Source: Symbiodinium natans
Lineage: Eukaryota; Sar; Dinophyceae; Suessiales; Symbiodiniaceae
Reading direction: 5' to 3'
Assembly (NCBI GenBank): GCA_905221605.1
Contig: CAJNDS010002390.1
Location: forward strand, 776,113 to 791,112
Length of the DNA stretch: 15,000 nucleotides
The notes under the pieces were generated by a model that saw only the letters and a program-made list of their open reading frames with translations, was not told the DNA's origin and ran no database searches. The position numbers and the translations under genes were made by a program. The stretch's first letter is position 1, and every line of letters begins with the position of its first letter. This document shows positions 1 through 6,876 of this stretch, piece after piece.

Positions 1-83
1 CCCGCGTTTTGGGGGGGTAAGGAGGGAAAGAGGGAGGTTTTCACCTCCTCAAACCCATCCAACACGCCGCCAGGGTCGGCGGA

Positions 84-234
84 CCCTAAACCCTAAACCC
101 TAAACTCCCTAAACCCTAAACCCTAAACCCTAAACCCTAAACCCTAAACCCTAAACCCTAAACCCTAAACCCTAAACCCTAAACCAACCCTAAACCCTAA
201 ACCCTAAACCCTAAACCCTAAACCCTAAACCCTA
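84..234 (+). repeat. Interstitial telomere-type array, (CCCTAAA)n
   Basis: About 20 nearly perfect CCCTAAA units with two interruptions (CTCC near 105 and CAAC near 186). It ends a few bases before the first coding island. Every reading frame through such an array meets a stop within 21 nt, so it is non-coding. It sits near the window edge, but unique and repeated DNA continues on both sides, so it is not shown to be a chromosome end. Confidence 0.9.
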
Positions 235-274
235 CACGATGAATCTCCGGCTCATTGGCCGCCTTCGTCGTAAG

Positions 275-385
275 GTTCTATGCCATTTGCTGTCTGGGCG
301 CTTCTCTGCTGGTGGCGACGAGGACCTCGCATTCTCTGTCCGCAGGCTTGCGGATCAATTCTGCCTTACAGACTTGGTCCAGCAG
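275..385 (+). CDS. Exon x1: second half of a BTB domain and start of BACK-like segment
   Basis: Opens after ..TAAG at 274; the same frame is also open back to an ATG at 239, so the start may be 239. The peptide contains SGRFSAGGDEDLAF followed by LADQFCLTDLVQQ. This matches the BTB family pattern in which a short loop is followed by 'LAD+a/y.l..L' at the end of the fold. The N-terminal half of BTB is missing, so the true gene start is probably upstream of the window. It ends in phase 0 at CAG before GC (386-387), the donor of an 85-bp TTTAGGG intron. BTB proteins usually act as dimerising adaptors; the function here is inferred only. Confidence 0.55.
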
Positions 386-470
386 GCGGGTTTAGGGTTT
401 AGGGTTTAGGGTTTAGGGTTTAGGGTTTAGGGTTTAGGGTTTAGGGTTTAGGGTTTAGGGGGTCCAGCAG
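386..470 (+). repeat. 85-bp GC-AG intron made of (TTTAGGG)n, flanked by a 12-bp direct duplication
   Basis: The sequence GGTCCAGCAGGC occurs at 376-387 and again at 461-472, with only TTTAGGG units between. Removing 386-470 (GC...AG) restores one copy and joins x1 to x2 in frame: ..DLVQQ|AELELL... It looks like a telomeric array inserted in an exon with target-site duplication and now spliced as an intron. Confidence 0.65.
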
Positions 471-525
471 GCCGAGCTTGAGCTCCTCCCAGCAGTATGC
501 AAGGACAACGCGCTGCGGTGTTTGG
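471..525 (+). CDS. Exon x2: BACK-like segment
   Basis: Continues x1 in phase 0 with AELELLPAVCKDNALRCLG. The 'C..L..V..DNALR.L' pattern is typical of the BTB/BACK junction. The donor is ambiguous: G|GCAAAG after 525 gives the phase needed for x3; a later GC donor after 548 would keep KVLGTLG but breaks the frame of x3. The in-frame TGA at 555 shows that the exon must end before it. Confidence 0.5.
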
Positions 526-580
526 GCAAAGTTCTGGGAACCTTGGGGGCAAACTGAACCCCTAAAACTGGGGGTCAATG

Positions 581-600
581 TACCCCATATACTCGAATCC
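581..600 (+). repeat. Dispersed 20-bp repeat, copy 1
   Basis: TACCCCATATACTCGAATCC is repeated with one mismatch at 12982-13001. Both copies lie in inferred introns a short way downstream of a GC donor. It is probably a fragment of a dispersed element. Confidence 0.5.
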
Positions 601-617
601 CTACTACGCTATATGAA

Positions 618-656
618 CCCTAAACCCTAAACCCTAAACCCTAAACCCTAAACCCT
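618..656 (+). repeat. (CCCTAAA)n array
   Basis: Five to six perfect CCCTAAA units inside the intron between x2 and x3. Confidence 0.85.
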
Positions 657-680
657 TTTAGGGCTCATTTAGTCGCCAAG

Positions 681-772
681 GAAGTGGGGGCATGCTAGAG
701 GCCCGATGCCTGGAGATTGTGAAGGCAAAGGCATGCGAACTCCTTGAGGAGCAGCACGACTTGGTGGCTCGG
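681..772 (+). CDS. Exon x3: BACK-like helix pair
   Basis: Frame gives GSGGMLEARCLEIVKAKA, then CELLEEQHDLVAR. 'L.EARCLEIV' corresponds to the 'L...C..fI' motif of BACK segments after BTB. Acceptor CCAAG|GA and donor CGG|GCCCGG give a start in phase 1 and end in phase 0, matching neighbours. Confidence 0.5.
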
Positions 773-860
773 GCCCGGAGTAGGCCTTTTCCTCCCTTTT
801 TTTAGGGTTATAAGGTCTCCTTTTCATCAACCCTTAACTCTAAACCCTAAACCCTCACTC

Positions 861-877
861 ACCCTTTTATTCCTAGG
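861..877 (+). promoter_or_regulatory. Shared intron 3' module, copy 1
   Basis: ACCCTTTTATTCCTAGG lies 16 nt before the x4 acceptor. The same motif with two extra T lies at 4027-4045, 12 nt before the x18 acceptor. It may be a polypyrimidine/branch-site module or a remnant of a common intron source. Confidence 0.3.
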
Positions 878-893
878 TTTCTCCTGGGTCTAG

Positions 894-973
894 GTGGACC
901 AAATCGTCGATGACAATCCAGAGCTGGCGAAGTTTCTGATGCGAGTGCTGCTGAACGCAGCCAAAGAAGGAAA
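894..973 (+). CDS. Exon x4: helical segment after the BACK-like region
   Basis: After GGGTCTAG the frame reads VDQIVDDNPELAKFLMRVLL then NAAKEG. Reading on reaches TGA at 978-980, so either the exon ends at GC (974-975), as modelled and as required by x5, or this is the C-terminus of a short BTB protein. The intron 3' end carries a pyrimidine-rich module shared with another intron (861-877 and 4027-4045). Confidence 0.5.
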
Positions 974-1017
974 GCCATGAGCAACGGTTCTCAGAGACCC
1001 CAGTACCTTTCTTTAAG

Positions 1018-1064
1018 GAACGTAGCTCAAGATAAGGAAGCCTCTGTGCCCCCATTGTTAAAAA
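1018..1064 (+). CDS. Exon x5
   Basis: Acceptor TTCTTTAAG|G and donor AAAA|GTGGTT bound a frame reading NVAQDKEASVPPLLK. Phase 2 in, phase 1 out, compatible with x4 and x6. No family recognised. Confidence 0.4.
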
Positions 1065-1119
1065 GTGGTTAGAGGTATGTTCTTTATTAACGGGGGTATT
1101 GGACTCTCTGGGTTCCAAG

Positions 1120-1155
1120 TTGCTCAGAGCATTGCGCGCGTGCGCGAGCAGGCTG
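1120..1155 (+). CDS. Exon x6
   Basis: Reads AQSIARVREQAG from acceptor CCAAG|TT to donor G|GCAAAA. Phases join x5 and x7 exactly, giving a charged helix-like stretch. The same frame meets TGA at 1176, so a donor before that is needed. Confidence 0.45.
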
Positions 1156-1204
1156 GCAAAAACTCCAAAATGAGCTGAGAACGCAAAACCTGCAATTCCT
1201 GCTC

Positions 1205-1468
1205 CTAAACCCTAAACCCTACTCCCTAAACCCTAAACTCGAAGCCCTAAACCCTAAACTCTCCAAGCTCATAAGGCGCCCCACCCCGCCCATAATGGCT
1301 TGCTAGGTTTGAACCTACACCCTAAACCCCTAAACCCAAAAACAAACCGAAGCCCTCAACCCCCGAAAACCTGAACCCCCGATACCCACCCCCCCCGCCC
1401 ACCCTAAACCCTAAACCCTAAACCCTAAACTCTAAACCCTAAACCCTAAACCCTAAACCTTAAACCCC
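1205..1468 (+). repeat. Degenerate and perfect CCCTAAA blocks
   Basis: Scattered CCCTAAA/CCCTAAACT units at 1205-1260 and 1318-1340, C-rich spacer, then a nearly perfect array at 1402-1468. All lie in the 350-nt intron between x6 and x7. Confidence 0.8.
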
Positions 1469-1505
1469 TCAACACAACATCCGCGGGAATCCCGATTCTT
1501 GGGAG

Positions 1506-1558
1506 GCGCCGCTGAGGCCCTTGTCTTGGAGGCGCAGCAGCAGATGACCCTGGAGGTG
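1506..1558 (+). CDS. Exon x7
   Basis: Frame AAEALVLEAQQQMTLEV, acceptor GGGAG|GC, donor GTG|GCATGT. The joined x6-x7 reading REQAGAAEALVLEAQQQ looks like a continuous amphipathic helix. Confidence 0.5.
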
Positions 1559-1580
1559 GCATGTCAGGGTTTGGGTGGAA

Positions 1581-1622
1581 TTTAGGGTTTAGGGTTTAGG
1601 GTTTAGGGTTTAGGGTTTAGGG
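1581..1622 (+). repeat. (TTTAGGG)n array
   Basis: Six units in G-rich orientation, in the 99-nt intron between x7 and x8. Confidence 0.85.
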
Positions 1623-1657
1623 CGTGGGGTGCAGGGGTGAAATTGTTCGTGGTGCAG

Positions 1658-1711
1658 CACCCTGGAAACCCCAGCCGTAAGAACTCCCAGCTCCTGAATC
1701 TCCTCAGCCCG
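1658..1711 (+). CDS. Exon x8
   Basis: Acceptor GTGCAG|CAC; reads HPGNPSRKNSQLLNLLSP to donor CCG|GCCATAAG. Phase 0 in and out, matching both neighbours. Confidence 0.5.
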
Positions 1712-1732
1712 GCCATAAGCCCCCAAAAACTA

Positions 1733-1892
1733 GGGTTTGGGGTTTAGGGTTTAGGGTTTGGGGTTTGGGGTTTGGGGTTTTACAGCTCTCAAACCCTAGA
1801 ACCCTAAGGACTTGCGTCCGCCAGGATGGCCAACGCCTGGCTTTCTGGGACGTCGGCCCGAAAGACTCTGAAGGCTGATTGGGGTTTGGGGT

Positions 1893-1931
<39 letters not shown>
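1733..1931 (+). repeat. Drifted arrays: TTTGGGG (1733-1779) and TTGAGGG (1880-1931)
   Basis: Two telomere-derived arrays flank exon x9. The first mixes TTTAGGG with TTTGGGG; the second is six units of TTGAGGG. Local homogenisation of a variant unit suggests slippage expansion after seeding. Confidence 0.75.
1825..1873 (+). CDS. Exon x9
   Basis: Acceptor CGCCAG|GAT; reads DGQRLAFWDVGPKDSE; donor G|GCTGATT. Phase 0 in, phase 1 out. Joined to x8 it gives NLLSPDGQRLAFWDVG, and to x10 KDSEAFDRGGAI. An earlier acceptor at 1808 would add CVRQ. Confidence 0.5.
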
Positions 1932-2558
1932 TTGAAGGGGTTTGGGTTTTTTAGGTTCGACCTTCAGAACCCCAAAACTTACCTTTTCTGTAGGTTACAT
2001 AAGATTCCTACTTGGAAGTGATAACCCCACTTAGAAGTCTACTTATAACCTACTTTGAGAACTGAGGGGACTTGGGGGGCTTGTAAGTACAGTTATATTC
2101 GGGGTTCTAAGTACCCTGAACCACCAGGCATATAAGGGGTGTGATTAGAAGACCCGACCTTCAAGTAGGTATTGGGTTCTTTTGGTAGGCTTTAAATTGA
2201 GGGTTTCAGGTTGCATACCTAGAGAAGCCTTGTACCTTATGAAAGGGCAAATATCTCAAGAATTCGGGTACGCTTCCCTTTTTTTAGGGCATATAGGACA
2301 CGCCAGGGTTCCCTTGCTTGAGGAGGTTTGGGGTTTAAAATAGGAAGTTCTGCCGATTATTGCAGACCAGAAGCATGCCCATGGCTGAAGGACTCCGGTA
2401 ATTCAATGGTTTAGGGTTTAGGGCTAATTAGGGTTGGTAGCCCAGCGGTACCCTTTACCCTTTTTTGGTTCTTGGCTTCTCTTCTAAAGTAGCGAACCCA
2501 AAAAAAGGCTGTGCCATTGTTATAAGATGGTGTCTGGGCTACCAAGACTCTTTCAAAG
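1874..2558. other. Long intron with no convincing gene
   Basis: After the TTGAGGG array there is unique DNA with a degenerate family-C-like inverted repeat (ends CCTACTTGGAAG at 2007 and its partner near 2169), short TTTAGGG remnants at 2409-2423, and one AG...GT island (2366-2397) whose 32-nt length would break the phase of the model. Confidence 0.4.
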
Positions 2559-2594
2559 CTTTCGATCGAGGTGGCGCGATCCTTGTCTGCAATG
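2559..2594 (+). CDS. Exon x10
   Basis: Reads (A)FDRGGAILVCN from TTCAAAG|CT to AATG|GTCTCG. Phase 1 in and out. A longer open frame (from TTG at 2465 to 2683) exists over this place but runs through a CCCTAAA junction and is probably chance. Confidence 0.45.
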
Positions 2595-2650
2595 GTCTCG
2601 GCGCCCGAGTCATGAGACTTGGCTCGCAGGGCCTGCCAAGGGCCAGTAAG

Positions 2651-2676
2651 AGGGCGATGTGGAAGGCTCCCAAGAA
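2651..2676 (+). CDS. Exon x11 (26 nt), donor at the edge of a CCCTAAA array
   Basis: Acceptor CAGTAAG|AG and donor GAA|GCCCTAAAC bound GDVEGSQE. The GC donor is formed by the last exon-side G and the first C of the array. The acidic/serine peptide fits the following linker. Confidence 0.4.
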
Positions 2677-2677
2677 G

Positions 2678-2745
2678 CCCTAAACCCTAAACCCTAAACC
2701 CTAAACCCTAAACCCTAAACCCTAAACCCTAAACCCTAAACCCTA
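2678..2745 (+). repeat. (CCCTAAA)n array
   Basis: Nine to ten perfect units directly downstream of x11. Confidence 0.9.
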
Positions 2746-2873
2746 GGACAGTTTTTGGCGTTTATGATCAGGGTCACAAAGCGAAGGCGCTCAACCCCAA
2801 ACCTCTAAGCCTACAACCCTTATAATCCCCAGGGCCCTAAACTGGGCAGTCTAGTGACGCTTGGCTCTGACAG

Positions 2874-2890
2874 ACTGCCTCACTAGCCCC
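2874..2890 (+). CDS. Microexon x12 (17 nt)
   Basis: TGACAG|ACTGCC...CCCC|GTGG; reads TASLAP when joined to x13. It lies directly left of the family-A element, whose first two bases are the GT donor. Very short, so supported mainly by the exact join across the element. Confidence 0.4.
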
Positions 2891-2960
2891 GTGGTTCTTA
2901 GTAGGGAATGGGGGAGTGAGGTACCCTATTACAATCCCTGAAAGGGTACATATTTCTATA

Positions 2961-2995
<35 letters not shown>

Positions 2996-3040
2996 GGCGA
3001 TATAGGGTGCTTCATTCCCTCATTCCCTACTAAGAACCAG
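2891..3040 (+). mobile_element. Family-A TIR element A1, forming an exact GT-AG intron
   Basis: Begins GTGGTTCTTAGTAGGGAATG and ends with the reverse complement of CTGGTTCTTAGTAGGGAATG; 19 of 20 terminal bases pair, and a further weaker stretch pairs inside. The single unpaired terminal base is what makes one end GT and the other AG. The interior holds a (TA)n tract at 2956-2994. Excision joins x12 to x13 in frame: TASLAP|QLGSDVDKDE. Non-autonomous, no protein inside; an introner-like element is the best reading. Confidence 0.65.
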
Positions 3041-3072
3041 CCAGCTAGGCTCGGATGTAGACAAAGATGAGG
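3041..3072 (+). CDS. Exon x13
   Basis: Directly abuts element A1; reads QLGSDVDKDE to donor G|GTTCAAAG. Acidic linker. Phase 2 in, phase 1 out. Confidence 0.45.
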
Positions 3073-3236
3073 GTTCAAAGTTGAGGGTTTAGGGTTTAGG
3101 GGTACGCTTGTTCGTTTCTTGTTGGGGTAGGGGAGGGCCGTTTTTCGTGGGCTTTGGGCTTAGGGCTGTTTGAAGCCCTAATCCCTAACACCCTAAGGGA
3201 TGGGTCGAATTAAATTGTTTTTGCGCCTTACGATAG

Positions 3237-3280
3237 AAAGCCAGGAGTCTTCGATGTATCCAACACCCTCATCAGGGCTG
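3237..3280 (+). CDS. Exon x14
   Basis: Acceptor CGATAG|AA, reads SQESSMYPTPSSGL, donor CTG|GCATGTG (same donor hexamer as x7). The joined linker DKDEESQESSMYPTPSSG is Ser/Glu-rich and probably disordered. Confidence 0.45.
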
Positions 3281-3338
3281 GCATGTGTTTTAGGGCGGTT
3301 TAGAGGGTCTGATAGCCTAGGGTTTAGGACTTTCGCAG

Positions 3339-3402
3339 CTTCAGAAGTTGCGGCTTTGCGCGTCTGAAACGAACTCTTTCGCCAGTAGATTGGCCTCACC
3401 CG
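3339..3402 (+). CDS. Exon x15
   Basis: Acceptor TTTCGCAG|CTT, reads LQKLRLCASETNSFASRLAS, donor G|GCCATAG. A minus-strand open frame across 3193-3450 is considered a shadow. Confidence 0.5.
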
Positions 3403-3445
3403 GCCATAGAAGCCGTGAACCCCAAAAGTCCGGAACCCCGAACAG

Positions 3446-3486
3446 CCCAAAACCCTGACGGCGCTGTCTGGGTGCGCATAGATAAG
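3446..3486 (+). CDS. Exon x16
   Basis: Reads QNPDGAVWVRIDK from GAACAG|CC to AAG|GTTTTC. Phase 1 in, 0 out. Confidence 0.5.
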
Positions 3487-3556
3487 GTTTTCAGGGTTCG
3501 TTTTTGTTTTTTTAAGGGTCTTGAGTTTAGGGTTTTGGGCCTTGGACCTTATCTAG

Positions 3557-3649
3557 ACTCCTGAGTCCTACAGATCCCAAATCGCCGACGAGGACCTGGG
3601 CACCACTACTCGACGCTCTGCACGCTGCTTCTCCCAGCTGGTTTCAGAG
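3557..3649 (+). CDS. Exon x17
   Basis: 93 nt; acceptor TATCTAG|ACT; reads TPESYRSQIADEDLGTTTRR then SARCFSQLVSE; donor GAG|GTCCCTAAG. One of the clearer exons: in frame with x16 and x18. A closer acceptor (3573) exists but breaks phase. Confidence 0.55.
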
Positions 3650-4057
3650 GTCCCTAAGTTTTGTGTACACTGCCTTTAAGGCATGCTTGACTGACCTCAC
3701 AGTGCTAGTCAGGCTTTAAACCCTGAGCCCCAAACCCTTGAGCCCCAAATCCTAAGCCCCAAACCCGACAACTCTAAACCCTAAACCCTAAACCCAAAAA
3801 CCCTAAACCCTAAACCCCCCAAACCCCAAAAACCCTAAATCCGCAACCCGAAGACCCAAACCCCGAAACCCTGAGCCCAACACCGGAACCCCGAAGTTTA
3901 GGGTTTAGGGTTTAGGGTTTAGGGTTTAGGGCTACTAGGACCCGATTAGGCCGTCATTCTTTTCTTCTTTGTTTTTTTTTGGGGTTTAGCTTCCCTTAGA
4001 AGGGTCCCTTAAACCAAACGAGGGGCACCCTTTTTTATTCCTAGGCGGGTCTTGCAG
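3650..4057. repeat. Intron with degenerate CCCTAAA and TTTAGGG blocks facing each other
   Basis: C-rich telomere-like words at 3719-3895 (perfect only at 3773-3815), then a switch to TTTAGGG at 3896-3931, then the shared 3' module at 4027-4045. No coding island is convincing here. Confidence 0.7.
4027..4045 (+). promoter_or_regulatory. Shared intron 3' module, copy 2
   Basis: ACCCTTTTTTATTCCTAGG, the same module as at 861-877, again just before a 3' splice site. Confidence 0.3.
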
Positions 4058-4080
4058 CTGATTGAAGCCCTGAAGAAGAG
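4058..4080 (+). CDS. Microexon x18 (23 nt)
   Basis: CTTGCAG|CTG...AAGAG|GTTAGGG; reads LIEALKK. Joined to neighbours: FSQLVSE|LIEALKKR|RLVIF, which reads like a continuous helix then strand. Confidence 0.5.
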
Positions 4081-4358
4081 GTTAGGGTGTGGGGTTTAGG
4101 GTTTAGGGCTTCGGGTTTAAGAGTTTAGGGTTTCGGGTTTTAAGGTCTTAAGGGTCTTAGAGCCTAGGAACCTGTAAGCTCTAGCTTCCCCGCACTCTCA
4201 ACCCTAAACCCTCAACTCGAAACCTTAAACCACTAAGCTTCAAACCCCAAGTCCTAAACCTCCAACGAAAGGTGCCGGAGCTGTAGGTTAGGGTTTAGGG
4301 TTTAGGGTTTAGGGAAGTTTTGTCCCTGAGCCCTCAGCCTACACCCCCCAAACCGCAG

Positions 4359-4403
4359 GCGTCTGGTCATCTTCGACTACAGGGGGCAGTTTGCTCCTCG
4401 TCT
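4359..4403 (+). CDS. Exon x19
   Basis: Acceptor AACCGCAG|G; reads RLVIFDYRGQFAPR; donor CT|GCAAGG, a strong GC-type donor. Flanked by a TTTAGGG block (4288-4314) upstream and CCCTAAA downstream. Confidence 0.55.
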
Positions 4404-4443
4404 GCAAGGCCTAAACCCTATGGGGTTCAATACGAAACCCCGA

Positions 4444-4509
4444 AACCCCTAAACCCCTAAACCCCTAAACCCCTAAACCCCTAAACCCTAAACCCTAAAC
4501 CCTAAACCC
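4444..4509 (+). repeat. CCCCTAAA/CCCTAAA array
   Basis: Five 8-bp units with an extra C, then canonical 7-bp units; a locally homogenised length variant. Confidence 0.85.
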
Positions 4510-4532
4510 CCAAGAACCCGCGACTAGGACAG

Positions 4533-4585
4533 CCAGCCTCTGGCGCCAAACTCGGAGATCACGGTGGAGCTGGGGCCTCGACTGG
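4533..4585 (+). CDS. Exon x20
   Basis: Acceptor GGACAG|C; reads QPLAPNSEITVELGPRL; donor G|GTCTCG. Joined to x19: FAPRLQPLAPNSEITVELG, a convincing continuous peptide. Confidence 0.55.
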
Positions 4586-4611
4586 GTCTCGATTTTTTGG
4601 GGGTGTTGGGG

Positions 4612-4790
4612 GGTTTTGGGGCTTTTGGGGCTTTAGGGGCTTTAGGGGCTTTAGGGGCTTAGGGTTTAGGGTTTAGGGCTAGAGAGTTTAGGGTTTAGGG
4701 TTTAGGGTTTAGGGCTAGGGGGTTTAGGGTTTAGGGCTAAGGGGTTTGGGGTTTAGGGGTTCAGGGCCTAGGGGTTTCGGGGTTTGGGGG
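4612..4790 (+). repeat. Mixed G-rich telomere-derived array
   Basis: GGGGCTTT units, then TTTAGGG and GGGCTAGGGG variants. Intronic, between x20 and x21. Potential G-quadruplex DNA on the + strand. Confidence 0.75.
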
Positions 4791-4822
4791 TGTGTAGGTG
4801 CTGAGGGTTTGGGGCGAGCCAG

Positions 4823-4861
4823 CTCAACGAAGTCGTGTGCAGACATGCCCACCCCAAGATC
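4823..4861 (+). CDS. Exon x21
   Basis: Acceptor GAGCCAG|CT, donor C|GCCCAAA. The frame set by phase reads AQRSRVQTCPPQD. Another frame (LNEVVCRHAHPKI) is also open, so frame certainty is moderate. Confidence 0.4.
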
Positions 4862-4923
4862 GCCCAAACACTACCCAAACCCAAACCCTAAATGATATAG
4901 GGTCTAGGGTCTAGGGTGTAGGG

Positions 4924-5055
4924 CTACTATAGTATACTACTATTTGCTTAAGAACCCCCCCCCAAAAAAAAACAAAATAATAACAATCCATCTATTTCCC
5001 TTATCAGGCAGAGTATTTTCATAGTTTGGGGGAGTTCTTCAGCAATTCGTAGTAG
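4924..5055 (+). mobile_element. Family-D TIR element D1, right end is a 3' splice site
   Basis: Left arm CTACTATTTGCTTAAGAACC (4937-) followed by a C-tract; right arm G-tract, GTTCTTCAGCAATTCGTAGTAG ending at 5055 with a few mismatches. The interior AATAACAATCC is shared with copy D2. CGTAGTAG| is immediately followed by exon x22. The left arm begins after an extra CTACTAT copy (4924-4930). Confidence 0.5.
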
Positions 5056-5095
5056 CCAATAAACAGCACTGCAGCAGCATTTGCCTTCCTACGAG
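5056..5095 (+). CDS. Exon x22
   Basis: Abuts element D1; the phase-compatible frame reads NKQHCSSICLPT, donor ACGAG|GTGCTT. A second frame (PINSTAAAFAFLR) is also open. Confidence 0.4.
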
Positions 5096-5297
5096 GTGCT
5101 TTTTTGGGTGGGAGGGGGGGGGGCGGTCTCCTTGTAACAGTTCCAACCCCCTTGGTAGGAGCTGGGCCCCAAGCCCTGAAAGCCCAAATGCAAAAGCAAC
5201 TAAACCCCACACCCATAAAACCCTAATGACCCCTACTGACCTTAGTAACCCTACTAAACCCTAGTAACTTTAACCCTAACCCCTATCCTGCAACCAG

Positions 5298-5402
5298 AAT
5301 CCTCCCCACCCTGGACGAAAGGCGGGGCGCCGCAGACGCAGCTGCTTTGGCTGCGTGCCTCTGCTTCTCTTTGAGAAAAAACTCGGGTCGGATACGCGAG
5401 GG
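5298..5402 (+). CDS. Exon x23: armadillo/HEAT-like helices
   Basis: 105 nt; acceptor AACCAG|A; reads ILPTLDERRGAADAAALAAC then LCFSLRKNSGRIREG; donor GG|GTTCGG. The 'AALA.L......N...I.EG' pattern is like an armadillo repeat (alternating small/hydrophobic helix positions, Asn, then 'I.e.G'). The match is by eye only. Confidence 0.6.
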
Positions 5403-6633
5403 GTTCGGGGGTTTAGGGTTTACGGGTGTAGGGGTTTACAGTAGGGGATTAGTGGAGGGATTCAGGGTTTAGCACCAACCAAGAATCTCTGGGATGTCTG
5501 ATATAGGGTCCAACCCTAGTTCCCCTCAAATCTGGACCCAGAAGCCCTAAACAAACCCTAAACCCTAAACCCTAAACCCTAAACCCTAAACCCTAAACCC
5601 TAAGCCCTAAGCCCTAAGCCCTAAGCCCTAAACCCTAAACCCTAAACCCTAACTGAAGCTTCACGAGCCTGAAGCCTAACAATCTCCGAAACCCGACGCC
5701 TCCGAGCTGCGAAACACCCCTACGCCCCCCCTTAGGACCCTAAGCCCTATGAGCCCGGACCCCTAATCCCCAATCCTTCTTAAAGACCCTCAAGCCAAAG
5801 AGTCAAACCCATAAATTTTCAGTAGCACCCTTAATCCCTTCCTGAGGCCTAAGTAAAAAAAGGGGGTTTTCTCCGCGACCTCATGTTGGGTGAAGCTACG
5901 GAGTGCATAGGCCACAAGCCCAGGTATCTTGGCATTCGCCGTTGCGCTCTCTTGTGTTGGTCAACCGGCGTTCAGGCGCGTCTGCAGCTTTGGTTGTAGG
6001 ATCCCTTGGGTGGGGACCCTCGGAGGGGTTCGGGCTTCCGGCTTCGAAGCCCCCCGAAACCCGAATCAAAGCTGAACTTGTAGCCCTACTAAGCCTGTGA
6101 TCTTAAGATTGCAACAGCTTGCTGGTAGCAGGAGAAAGTTTATCAACATAGATCACTTTAACGATGTTAAGCAAGTGGGTTCATCGATTTTCGCTTCTTG
6201 TTTGAGGAACTAGTCACATAAGAGTATCGCTCCATACGTTCTATGTATACAATGGATCAACGTCATCTCCTTGCTACCTAGAGGCTCCTGTGTAGTACCT
6301 CTTTTGGGGTAGCATACTAGAGATCCCTATAACTAACCCAGAAAGGGACTGCATTGGAGACTCTTGTTAGAGGCCCTTTGTTTCGCAATTCAACTACTGG
6401 AAATCGCTGAATAGAACTGCCAGTAGAAACCCTAACTTCCACGGACGGCATACAATATGTTTTTTGTTTGGGGGGGGAGAGGTAGAGTATGCCAATAACC
6501 ACAAAAGTGCGGGGTTATACATATATATATATATATATGCACGCACACACTTTTTTCGTAGTTAGAAAATTGCTAATTAGATAATTAACAGTCAGATCAA
6601 TGTCTAATGATCTAACTTCCTCTAATATTACAG
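5403..6633. other. 1.2-kb intron, partly AT-rich
   Basis: Contains a CCCTAAA/CCCTAAG array (5545-5651), unique DNA, an island with a good open frame (5863-5992) that lacks a fitting acceptor, a (TA)n tract at 6519-6539, and AT-rich sequence from 6100 to 6630 with no coding signal. Ends in TATTACAG. Confidence 0.45.
5545..5651 (+). repeat. CCCTAAA array with an embedded CCCTAAG block
   Basis: Canonical units flank four to five tandem CCCTAAG units, a nested variant expansion. Confidence 0.9.
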
Positions 6634-6709
6634 AGCATTGGCGGGGGTTCAGGTGGGCCTACAGCTTGCCTTAGACAAGCCCGAGCTCGTGGAGGCGTGC
6701 TTGGGAAGA
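6634..6709 (+). CDS. Exon x24: helical repeat
   Basis: Acceptor ATTACAG|A; reads ALAGVQVGLQLALDKPELVE then ACLGR; donor AGA|GCTTCT. Continues x23: SGRIREGALAGVQVGLQLAL, as expected for successive armadillo-type helices. Read-through would stop at TGA 6719-6721. Confidence 0.55.
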
Positions 6710-6830
6710 GCTTCTGAGTGATTCTCACCGGAGTTTCGGTCTTAGGGTTTTAAAGTTTAGGGTTTGTTTGATTTGTTCATTGTCCTAAGCTGTGAACCCT
6801 CTAGGGCGTTCAAGGGCTCAGGCTTACGCA

Positions 6831-6876
6831 CCCTAAACCCTAAACCCTAAACCCTAAACCCCTAACCCTAAACCCT
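6831..6876 (+). repeat. (CCCTAAA)n array
   Basis: Six units with one short variant, in the intron between x24 and x25. Confidence 0.85.

Noticed and set aside
2007-2169. Possible third family-C element
   Set aside because: Only about 11 of 13 terminal bases pair and the interior does not match C1 or C2; too degenerate to call.
2366-2397. 32-nt AG...GT island
   Set aside because: Its length would break the phase between x9 and x10.
3193-3450. 85-codon minus-strand frame
   Set aside because: It overlaps three plus-strand exons that join in frame, and runs through TTTAGGG-derived words.
5863-5992. Open plus-strand island reading RDLMLGEATECIGHKPRYLG and further to TAG
   Set aside because: Looks protein-like, but no pyrimidine-rich AG acceptor is close and its phases do not fit between x23 and x24, which join directly. 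Could be an exon of an alternative transcript.
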